From Euryarchaeota archaeon UBA52 (GTDB taxonomy: Archaea > Thermoplasmatota > Poseidoniia > Poseidoniales > Thalassarchaeaceae), in NCBI GenBank assembly GCA_002505455.1, contig DAVB01000026.1, positions 2,496 to 17,463 on the forward strand: a stretch of DNA of 14,968 nt. The letters run 5' to 3'. The notes below the pieces were generated by a model. It saw only the letters and a list, made by a program, of their open reading frames with translations, was not told the DNA's origin and searched no databases. The stretch's first letter is position 1. Every line of letters starts with the position of its first letter. Shown piece after piece: positions 1 to 6,550 of the stretch. A program made the translations under genes and the position numbers.

Positions 1-155
1 GATGTGGCCTTGTATTTGATCATCTGTAGGTCAGTCTCCTGATCGACTATACCCCCTGCTCCTGTGAGCATCATGTATGAGTATAATCCGCCGCCAAAGG
101 CTCCTATGCATATGCCCATTAGCATCGAATTCTGTATCGTCCTTGGTTGCGCCAT
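1..155 (-). CDS. Small membrane protein, N-terminal part only (runs off the left edge)
   Basis: The reverse strand from 155 to the edge is open for 51 codons. The ATG at 155 is the first possible start after an in-frame TGA at 171-173. The protein begins MAQPRTIQNS and then has a Gly- and Met-rich hydrophobic stretch at about residues 11-36 (motifs GAFGGGLYSY and LTGAGGIV), followed by a polar, charged segment. This suggests one glycine-rich membrane helix near the N-terminus. It lies 54 bases downstream of the triosephosphate isomerase stop on the same strand, so it may be the third gene of that cluster. No Shine-Dalgarno sequence is visible. I do not recognise the family, and the C-terminus is missing. 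Confidence 0.5.
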   Translation of the reverse strand, partial: MAQPRTIQNSMLMGICIGAFGGGLYSYMMLTGAGGIVDQETDLQMIKYKAT

Positions 156-209
156 GAGTTCTTGCGAGGGTCATGCCCACTTAACTCGATTCCCAGTATT
201 GTCAAAAAT

Positions 210-872
210 TTACAACTGGGAAACTAGATCCGAAAGTACTGGTCCTACATCGCTCGCCTTAGTTACCCCAGAGGCAAGCAAGACGCCGGATGCGCCGAGA
301 TCGACAGCCGCTGCTACGTCTTCGCCTGTCTTCACACCTGCGCCGCAGAGGACTCTGATTCCATCATCTATGGAGCGCACAGCGTCAACTGAATCTGAAA
401 CAGCAGAAGGGTCTGCTTTGGTGACTGAGACGTCGCCCCCTATCAAACTGGGAGGTTCTACCGCGATCATGGGGGGTGCGAGATGCGCCAGGGCCATTGC
501 TTCAGAAACATCGGCTGCACAGGCGCACATCTCGAATCCTGCAGGCAACATGGCAAGAAGTTCGTCCACGTGACCCAGGGGTACTTTTCTCTCGGCGTGA
601 TTGATGAGTGAGCCTGATGCGCCCCTTGAAATGGCGGTCTCTGGTTGGATTCTCCCGGTATTAGACCCATGGCCCACTGGGTCCAGGTGTTGGGTCCAGA
701 CCTCTAAATCAGGAGCGGCGGCAATGACGGGGGCCAAATCGAGAGCTGAAACGGCCAGAACCATTCTGGCAGAGGTCTCCAGACTCGTCATCTGGATTGC
801 AAGGGCCTCTGCAGCAGGCCCGGAAGCGGTCGAATATGTCTTGCAATTGACTACTACAAGCGGCTCAGGCAT
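210..872 (-). CDS. tpiA: Triosephosphate isomerase, archaeal type
   Basis: Interconverts dihydroxyacetone phosphate and glyceraldehyde 3-phosphate in cytosolic glycolysis/gluconeogenesis. At 220 residues it has the short archaeal TPI length (bacterial and eukaryotic enzymes are about 250). Visible signatures are N9-x-K11 (substrate-binding lysine, motif VNCKTY), GSLINHAERK with catalytic H92, the catalytic-Glu region IAVEPPSLIGG with E139, and the C-terminal phosphate-binding segments VLCGAGVKTGEDV (about 184-196) and GASGVLLASGVTKA (about 203-216). The ATG at 872 puts the first strand (PLVVVNCK) in the usual place. It follows the sugar-nucleotide pyrophosphorylase gene by 42 bases on the same strand, so the two are probably co-transcribed. 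Confidence 0.95.
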   Translation of the reverse strand: MPEPLVVVNCKTYSTASGPAAEALAIQMTSLETSARMVLAVSALDLAPVIAAAPDLEVWTQHLDPVGHGSNTGRIQPETAISRGASGSLINHAERKVPLGHVDELLAMLPAGFEMCACAADVSEAMALAHLAPPMIAVEPPSLIGGDVSVTKADPSAVSDSVDAVRSIDDGIRVLCGAGVKTGEDVAAAVDLGASGVLLASGVTKASDVGPVLSDLVSQL

Positions 873-914
873 ATGCGGCTCTCGCGGGTTCGCCTTTTCT
901 TGATGTCGCCTCTG

Positions 915-1880
915 TCATATGTTCCAGTGGTGATTGAATGCTACAACCCGGCCGGCCATGTTGACGTTGTCACCTATTACCGCATCGCGTCCAATTAGGC
1001 ACCCCTCGATATGACAGTTGGACCCTATGCTTGCCCCGTCTAGTATCGCACTGGATCTAACAACGGTATTGCGACCTATTGTGCATCTTTGCCCTATTGC
1101 GCTGGAGATAACTGAGGAATCGTCATCGATATCGCTCATGGACCATGTTGTGCCGGTGACTTCGCCCTGATTGAATGAGCGGTCCTCGATTGCGGCGCGC
1201 ATTGCATCGAGATAGCTGGAAGGAGTCCCGGCGTCTATGAATCTGCCAGTATAGCAAAAGCCGCCCATATTGCCTGATTCGGCTATCGATGGGAAGACTT
1301 CTCTCTCGATAGAATGTGGGCCATCAGGCATTTCATCGATCACCTCTCGTTCTATCAAATAGCATCCTGCGTTTATGAGGTTGGAATATTCCTCTCCTGG
1401 ATCGGGTTTTTCCTGGAATCGTTTTATTGCCCTGTTAGACGAGTCGAAATCCGCAACGCCGAAGCGATTTGGGTTTTCTACAGGCCATAGCGAGATAGTT
1501 GCCAGGCGGTTATCGCTTTCATGCTGGGCGATCATCCCGGGGATGTCCACAGTCGTTATCAAATCGCCATTCAAAACCAGAAATCTGTTGCCTCTTACGG
1601 CGATCATGCAGTTTGCTATTGCTCCGCCTGTTCCGAGGGGTTCCTTTTCATCAACGATCACAATCTCCAGGCCCGTATCGAGATTGGAGAAGTGTGATTT
1701 CATCTGTTCCGCGCCATATCCTGCGGCGATGACTACTCTGTCGACTAGGGATCTAGGTAGAATTCGTATCGAGTGTTCCATCAAAGTTGTATCCAACAAG
1801 GGCACAAGAGGCTTTGGCACTGAAAGAGTCCATGGCCTGAGACGGGTTCCTAATCCCCCTGCCAGAACGATTGCATCCAT
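915..1880 (-). CDS. NDP-sugar pyrophosphorylase (mannose-1-phosphate guanylyltransferase-like) with beta-helix tail
   Basis: Likely transfers a nucleotidyl group from an NTP to a sugar 1-phosphate, giving an activated sugar for glycan or glycolipid synthesis. The N-terminal nucleotidyltransferase domain (about 1-230) has the signature LAGGLGTRLRP at residues 6-16, VPKP with K23, PLGTGGA at 81-87, the metal-binding Asp in LNGDLI (D106), EKP at 157-159, NAG at 170-172 and FIDAGTPSSYLDA with the second metal Asp D216. Residues from about 255 carry hexapeptide left-handed beta-helix repeats (AIGQRCTIGRNTVV, AILDGASIGSNC, LIGRDAVIGDNV). FIDAGTP with a short beta-helix tail favours the GDP-mannose type, but UTP- or dTTP-glucose enzymes look similar, so substrate is not settled. 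It is the promoter-proximal gene of the minus-strand cluster, divergent from sucC. Confidence 0.85.
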   Translation of the reverse strand: MDAIVLAGGLGTRLRPWTLSVPKPLVPLLDTTLMEHSIRILPRSLVDRVVIAAGYGAEQMKSHFSNLDTGLEIVIVDEKEPLGTGGAIANCMIAVRGNRFLVLNGDLITTVDIPGMIAQHESDNRLATISLWPVENPNRFGVADFDSSNRAIKRFQEKPDPGEEYSNLINAGCYLIEREVIDEMPDGPHSIEREVFPSIAESGNMGGFCYTGRFIDAGTPSSYLDAMRAAIEDRSFNQGEVTGTTWSMSDIDDDSSVISSAIGQRCTIGRNTVVRSSAILDGASIGSNCHIEGCLIGRDAVIGDNVNMAGRVVAFNHHWNI

Positions 1881-1977
1881 GATGATGGCCGGATGTTACA
1901 GAAGTTAGGGTTGTCCCTGTGTTGAGTATCATGCGAACCGTTCAAAGACGTCCTGCGTAGCGGTCAGTCCGAGCGTC
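1881..1977. promoter_or_regulatory. Divergent intergenic region between the sugar pyrophosphorylase gene and sucC
   Basis: These 97 bases separate two genes read in opposite directions, so promoters for both the minus-strand cluster and the long plus-strand sucC cluster should lie here or just inside the genes. I see no convincing TATA box on either strand and no strong Shine-Dalgarno before either ATG. The call rests on gene orientation alone. Confidence 0.45.
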
Positions 1978-3186
1978 ATGAACATACACGAGTATCAAGC
2001 TAAGAACATGTTCAGAAATTCGGGCGTCCCTGTGCTTGACGGGGTCCATTGTAAAGACATCAATGAGGCTCTGTCAGCCTATCAAAAACTGGGAGGAGGG
2101 ACAGTGGCGGTAAAGAGCCAGATACACGCAGGAGGAAGGGGTAAGGGTACACTCCTGTGCCCGGACACCGGCGACATCCGAATGGAGGGGGGCGTCAAAA
2201 TAGCATTCTCGGAAGATGAAGTGGGGGAATATGCGAGGAATATTCTTGGTAATGTGCTCGTAACCAAGCAGACTGGACCTGAGGGGAAACTGGTCAGAAA
2301 TCTGTATGTTGAGGCGGGGTGTTCGATAGCGCATGAGTACTACCTAGCGATGCTTGTCGATCGAAGTGCTAACTCATTGCTTGTCATGGCTTCAGAACAA
2401 GGCGGGGTCGATATCGAAGATGTTGCAGAGAATGATCCCGATGCAATTCACAGAATTTGGAGTGAGGGGCGAAATGGGTTTACGCATTTGCAGTGCTCGG
2501 ACCTTGGAACTGCTCTTGGCTTAGTTGGTGAGTCTTGTAACTCATTCGCAGAACTGGTAATCAATCTTGGAGCCTTGTTCATAGATTCGGACTGTAGCAT
2601 GATAGAAATTAACCCACTTGTAAGAACGGAAAGTGGCAGCATGGTGGCTCTCGATGCCAAAGTTTCATTCGATGATAATGCATCATTCAGACATCCCGAA
2701 TGGGAAGATATCAGGGATCTTTCTGAAGAGGAGCCGATAGAGGTAAGGGCGAAGGAGACTGGACTCTCGTACGTGAAGCTCGATGGAGATATCGGCTGCA
2801 TGGTAAATGGTGCAGGTTTAGCTATGGCCACAATGGACGTGATCAAACTGTACGGGGGGGAGCCGGCAAATTTCCTCGATGTAGGCGGCGGGGCCAATGA
2901 GGATCAGGTTACAACTGCATTCAGTATAATTCTTGAAGACCCCAACGTCAAGGGAATCCTCGTGAACATATTTGGAGGAATAATGCGATGCGACATAATT
3001 GCAAATGGGATAATAGCCGCAGTTGGCAAACTTGGACTATCAGACCCATTAGTGGTGAGGCTTGCAGGCACGAATGTAGACGAGGGCAAGGAGATCCTCA
3101 AAAATAGCGGATTGAACATACACCCTGCGGACTCACTTGCCGAGGGTGCAGAAAAAATTGTTAGTCTGATTCAGGAGGCGGTTTGA
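1978..3186 (+). CDS. sucC: Succinyl-CoA synthetase, ADP/GDP-forming, beta subunit
   Basis: With SucD it interconverts succinyl-CoA + NDP + phosphate and succinate + CoA + NTP, the substrate-level phosphorylation step of the TCA cycle. The 402-residue length is close to the family's ~390. It begins MNIHEYQAKNMF, the standard SucC N-terminus. The ATP-grasp domain shows VAVKSQIHAGGRGKG (about 44-58) and the metal-binding EINPLV (about 209-214). The C-terminal CoA-ligase-type domain has NGAGLAMATMDVIKLYGG, FLDVGGGAN and NIFGGIMRCD. The stop overlaps the sucD start by one base (TGATG), indicating translational coupling. Nucleotide preference (ADP or GDP) cannot be read with confidence. Confidence 0.96.
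   Translation: MNIHEYQAKNMFRNSGVPVLDGVHCKDINEALSAYQKLGGGTVAVKSQIHAGGRGKGTLLCPDTGDIRMEGGVKIAFSEDEVGEYARNILGNVLVTKQTGPEGKLVRNLYVEAGCSIAHEYYLAMLVDRSANSLLVMASEQGGVDIEDVAENDPDAIHRIWSEGRNGFTHLQCSDLGTALGLVGESCNSFAELVINLGALFIDSDCSMIEINPLVRTESGSMVALDAKVSFDDNASFRHPEWEDIRDLSEEEPIEVRAKETGLSYVKLDGDIGCMVNGAGLAMATMDVIKLYGGEPANFLDVGGGANEDQVTTAFSIILEDPNVKGILVNIFGGIMRCDIIANGIIAAVGKLGLSDPLVVRLAGTNVDEGKEILKNSGLNIHPADSLAEGAEKIVSLIQEAV
3173..3178 (+). promoter_or_regulatory. Strong Shine-Dalgarno of sucD, inside the end of sucC
   Basis: AGGAGG lies seven bases before the ATG at 3186. It selects that ATG over the in-frame TTG at 3183, and it shows that this organism uses Shine-Dalgarno initiation at least for internal operon genes. 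Confidence 0.8.
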
Positions 3187-4115
3187 TGTCCATATGGGTG
3201 GGTGAAGATGCCAAGGTGCTGATTCAGGGGATCACTGGTCGCCAGGGTACATTTCACGGTGCGAAGATGGTTGAATATGGTACTGACATCGTGGGAGGGG
3301 TTACGCCAGGGAAAGGGGGGATGACTGTTCCTTTGCACGACAAGATGATGCCAGTCTACAATAGCATGGAGGAGGCCGTCACAGAAACCATGGCAGAAGT
3401 TAGCGTGATTTACGTCCCCCCGCCATATGCTGGCGCTGCGATTAAAGAGGCAGCATCTGCATTCCAATCCATTCGCGGAGGTGGACTAGTGGTGTGCATC
3501 ACAGAAGGGATCCCCATCCTTGACATGGTGGACGTGGTAGATGCCATGGCCTCGTATCCGGATGTGCGACTCATAGGGCCCAATTGTCCGGGCATAATCA
3601 CGCCGGGGTCGGATGGTGGCTCGAAAATCGGCATAATGCCTGGTCACATTCACCGTAAAGGCAGGATCGGCATAGTTTCCAAGTCAGGGACGCTCACCTA
3701 CGAGGCAGTTGCTCAAACCACAGGCATAGGGGAAGGGCAGTCGACATGTATCGGCATTGGAGGCGATCCGGTGCAAGGCACAGGATTCATTGATTGTCTA
3801 GAGGCATTCGAATCGGACCCGCAGACAGAAGCTATTGTTCTGATAGGCGAGATTGGGGGTTCTGCAGAAGAAGAGGCGGCGGAGTGGATAGCTGCTAATG
3901 GCACCAAACCGGTTGTCGGCTTCGTTGCAGGTTCAACCGCGCCCCCTGGAAAGCGAATGGGGCACGCTGGTGCGATCATAAGCGGGGGCAAGGGTACAGC
4001 AGCAGAGAAGATATCTGCATTCAGGTCTGCAGGCATCCATGTGGCTGATGATCCCTCCGTTATTGGCGAGGTACTCGCAGACGCACTCACTCAAGCAGGA
4101 TTACGTGATTCCTGA
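3186..4115 (+). CDS. sucD: Succinyl-CoA synthetase, alpha subunit
   Basis: Alpha subunit of the SucCD complex; it binds CoA and carries the phosphohistidine intermediate. Reading from the ATG at 3186 gives 309 residues. Features in order: Rossmann CoA-binding start with VLIQGITGRQGTFH (11-24), GGVTPGKGG (37-45), ITEGIP (105-110), IGPNCPGIITPG (130-141), the second domain with IGIVSKSGTLTYE (161-173), IGIGGDPVQGT (189-199), and the active-site histidine H260 in GKRMGHAGAI. A few extra residues around 91-100 (SAFQSIRGGG) explain why the His is later than in the E. coli enzyme (His246). It is coupled to sucC by a one-base overlap and a strong Shine-Dalgarno. Confidence 0.96.
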   Translation: MSIWVGEDAKVLIQGITGRQGTFHGAKMVEYGTDIVGGVTPGKGGMTVPLHDKMMPVYNSMEEAVTETMAEVSVIYVPPPYAGAAIKEAASAFQSIRGGGLVVCITEGIPILDMVDVVDAMASYPDVRLIGPNCPGIITPGSDGGSKIGIMPGHIHRKGRIGIVSKSGTLTYEAVAQTTGIGEGQSTCIGIGGDPVQGTGFIDCLEAFESDPQTEAIVLIGEIGGSAEEEAAEWIAANGTKPVVGFVAGSTAPPGKRMGHAGAIISGGKGTAAEKISAFRSAGIHVADDPSVIGEVLADALTQAGLRDS

Positions 4116-4172
4116 TCGACGGTACGAAGACCTCAACATCGAAGCGCCTCGCGTACAGGCCGGAGTATTGCC

Positions 4173-5189
4173 ATGGGCGTGGTTGTGAATGATGATATTG
4201 ATGATCTTCTGAGGAGGACCTCCCGATCATTCTATCTCTCCCTCGGAACACTTCCGGACCAGATTAGAAATCAAGTTGGGCTCCTCTACTTACTTGCCAG
4301 AGTTGCCGACACCATTGCAGACACAGGAGAGAATCCGGAACTCCTGATTGGAATGCTTGACTGTTACGCTGAGGCTGTACAAGGTAAATCGGACGATATC
4401 GATCTCAATTCAATTGCGGATCTTCAGGAAAATCACGATGAGGGTGTCCTCCTAAAATCTGTTTCCGAGGTGATAACCGCATTTACCTGCACTGAAGATG
4501 TCGATAGGGAGTTGATGCTGCGATGCCTGCTTGTGATCATAAGTGGTCAGCGGCTCGACATAGAGAGATTCGGCACCAAATCAAGCGAGATAGGAATTCT
4601 GGAATCGGACGAAGAATTGGACGACTACACATACAGGGTGGCTGGATCTGTTGGTGAATTTTGGACGGAAATTTCCTTGAGCCGGCTCATTGGGGACGAG
4701 TCTCTCGACGTTGAAAGAATGCTTCGCCTAGGAATAAGATTCGGTAAAGCGTTGCAGATGATCAACATTCTCAGAGACATACCTTCTGACCTTTCTATAG
4801 GAAGATGTTACATCCCAAAGGATCGGCTATCGGAACGTGGGCTTGGACCCTCCGATCTTTTGAATCCTGATTCTATGTCCTCGTTCATGGGCCTTTACTC
4901 TGAATATCTTGACTTGGCCTGCGACCATCTAGACTGCGCGGAAGAGTATATCTCCATTATTCCTAGAAGATACAGGAGTCTTCGGCTATCCTGCCTATTG
5001 CCCGTGGTAATTGGTCGAAGAACAATTACGCTGCTGCGTGGTGGGAATGTTCTGGCTCCTGGTGAGCCGATTAAGATAGGCAGACGTTCGATAGGGCTAA
5101 TTCTCTTGCAGTGCAAATTAGCAGTACGCTCGAAGTGGTATGAAAAGAGACTGTTAAGCGCGGGCAGATTGGTTTCGACGAGAGAATGA
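4173..5189 (+). CDS. Squalene synthase-like trans-isoprenyl diphosphate synthase
   Basis: A head-to-head isoprenyl diphosphate condensing enzyme of the squalene/phytoene synthase fold, 338 residues. The N-terminal TSRSFYLSLGTLP (16-28), then VGLLYLLARVADTIADTGE (35-53), holds the first Asp-rich motif D46-x3-D50 that binds Mg-diphosphate. YTYRVAGSVGEFW (152-164) and NILRDIPSDLSIGRCYIP (198-215), with the second Asp motif D202-x3-D206, complete the active site. The SRSFYLSL and ARVADTIADT wording is that of bacterial farnesyl-diphosphate farnesyltransferases rather than carotenoid CrtB, so squalene (C30) from farnesyl diphosphate is the best guess; dehydrosqualene is an alternative. GGAG at 4162-4165 sits seven bases before the ATG. 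It lies 57 bases after sucD and 55 before a second family member. Confidence 0.82.
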   Translation: MGVVVNDDIDDLLRRTSRSFYLSLGTLPDQIRNQVGLLYLLARVADTIADTGENPELLIGMLDCYAEAVQGKSDDIDLNSIADLQENHDEGVLLKSVSEVITAFTCTEDVDRELMLRCLLVIISGQRLDIERFGTKSSEIGILESDEELDDYTYRVAGSVGEFWTEISLSRLIGDESLDVERMLRLGIRFGKALQMINILRDIPSDLSIGRCYIPKDRLSERGLGPSDLLNPDSMSSFMGLYSEYLDLACDHLDCAEEYISIIPRRYRSLRLSCLLPVVIGRRTITLLRGGNVLAPGEPIKIGRRSIGLILLQCKLAVRSKWYEKRLLSAGRLVSTRE

Positions 5190-5244
5190 TGCTGGGACGC
5201 ACTAGAGACACAGACCTTCAAACGTCTAACTTTCTCCCGGGAAC

Positions 5245-6492
5245 ATGATGTCACAGAATGAAAAGGCTGAGTCCATCGATATTGATGGCTTGGATATCGA
5301 AGACATCTCCCTCGGTTTTGAAAGGGATTCGAGTGAACCCATTGAATCAATTAGATCGAGGGTCTCAATCACCCGTGATGCTGCACGTGCAATCTCCATA
5401 ACCGCTCTGGAAACGCTAAGAGAAGGGGCTAAATTCATGGGCGTCGTTGGCTTAAGGGGAGGTCTAAAGAATCCATTTGGGCACATTGACGCTGCGATTT
5501 GGAAAGAGGGCGAGTTGCCTGCAAGAATGATCGCTGCTTCATACGAGTACTGTGAAGAGTTGACTAGAATAGAGGCTGCAAACTTCTATCATTCGTTCAA
5601 GTACCTCCCTCAAGAAGTTAGGCAATCGATATGCGCATACTACGCCTTCTGCAGGAGGGCAGACGACATCGCCGACGGCGACTATACCGACCTATTCCCC
5701 GGAGGTTCAGAAAACAGTAGCGAATCTAAAGGATACAGGACGGAGATAGAGCGAATAATGGGTAAGCCTGTTCTCGAAAGAGGGGCATACGATGACAAAA
5801 TGTCTCAGCTTTTTTATTACAGGAAGAAGCTCTCAACAGCCTACACAACTGTGACTTCTACTGACCCAATATTCATCGCACTGAAGGACACCGTTGAAAA
5901 GTTCAGGATTCCAAGATCGCTCTTAGACGACATGATCAGCGGAATGGAAGACGATCTGCACAGGGATCGATTCGGAACTTTCGAGGACCTCTACGAATAT
6001 TGCTACAAAGTCGCCTCCACTGTTGGCCTTGTGTGTATAGAAATCTATGGCTACAATGCTCCTGAGGCCAAGGATGAGGCTGAAGCATGGGGCATATACA
6101 TGCAGCTGATCAATATCTTGAGGGACGTCTTAGAAGACTCAGCGAGAGGCCGGATATACTTGCCTCTGGACGAGTTGCGCAGATATGGCATATCTGAGCA
6201 AGATGTTCTGGCCGGTTCGAGTCTTTTGCGTCACCCTGGGTGGGCAGGATTCTGCCGAAATTACATCAAACGTGCAAAGTCGTATGGGCGCACTGCTAGG
6301 AGCCTCCTTGGACACTTGGACAGGCAATCTAGATACTCTCCAGCAGCAATGATGGCTTTCTATGACTCGATATTGAAGAAGATAGACAAGAATGATGGCG
6401 ATGTATTCTCTGAAAGAGTACAGCTATCCAAGCCCGAGAAGATTGGTCTCGCTGCATGGGTGTACTTCCGTTATCGATTCCTCCCCATCTGA
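5245..6492 (+). CDS. Phytoene/squalene synthase-family protein with long N-terminal extension
   Basis: Second head-to-head prenyl synthase in tandem, 415 residues. The catalytic core starts at about residue 98 with ASYEYCEELTR and NFYHSFKYLP (113-122). YAFCRRADDIAD (133-144) carries the first Asp motif D140-x3-D144, YKVASTVGLV is at 254-263, and NILRDVLEDSARGRIYLP (290-307) carries the second Asp motif D294-x3-D298. SYEYC...FYHSF...LP and DVLEDSARGRIYLP resemble phytoene synthases (CrtB) and HpnD-type enzymes, so phytoene from geranylgeranyl diphosphate is likely. Residues 1-97 are an extension with an acidic start (IDIDGLDIEDISLGFE) and a helical middle. No Shine-Dalgarno is seen before ATG 5245. 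An internal ATG at 5527 (M95) would give a family-length protein but would leave about 340 bases empty in a tightly packed run. Confidence 0.82.
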   Translation: MMSQNEKAESIDIDGLDIEDISLGFERDSSEPIESIRSRVSITRDAARAISITALETLREGAKFMGVVGLRGGLKNPFGHIDAAIWKEGELPARMIAASYEYCEELTRIEAANFYHSFKYLPQEVRQSICAYYAFCRRADDIADGDYTDLFPGGSENSSESKGYRTEIERIMGKPVLERGAYDDKMSQLFYYRKKLSTAYTTVTSTDPIFIALKDTVEKFRIPRSLLDDMISGMEDDLHRDRFGTFEDLYEYCYKVASTVGLVCIEIYGYNAPEAKDEAEAWGIYMQLINILRDVLEDSARGRIYLPLDELRRYGISEQDVLAGSSLLRHPGWAGFCRNYIKRAKSYGRTARSLLGHLDRQSRYSPAAMMAFYDSILKKIDKNDGDVFSERVQLSKPEKIGLAAWVYFRYRFLPI

Positions 6493-6550
6493 CTGGTGAC
6501 CACGAAGGGCTCAAAGGTCGGCCCACGGGGCGGGTGCCGGGGTAAAGTGC

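Noticed and set aside
64..573. Long plus-strand open frame opposite triosephosphate isomerase
   Set aside because: The minus strand carries a complete TPI with catalytic residues; the plus frame is Ser/Thr/Ala-rich with no family features, typical of an antisense shadow.
1375..1908. Plus-strand open frame opposite the sugar pyrophosphorylase gene
   Set aside because: It lies antisense to a clear nucleotidyltransferase and shows no motif, so it is a shadow.
2448..2897. Minus-strand open frame inside sucC
   Set aside because: Low-complexity Ser/Pro-rich antisense translation of a well-supported gene.
4895..5350. Minus-strand open frame spanning the gap between the two prenyl synthase genes
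   Set aside because: It overlaps both confirmed genes antisense, and nothing in it looks like a protein family.
6493..6550. GC-rich gap before ABCE1 with a small GCCC-ACG-GGGC stem, considered as a terminator or regulatory RNA
   Set aside because: The stem is only four pairs with no T tract after it, and the flanking genes look co-transcribed.
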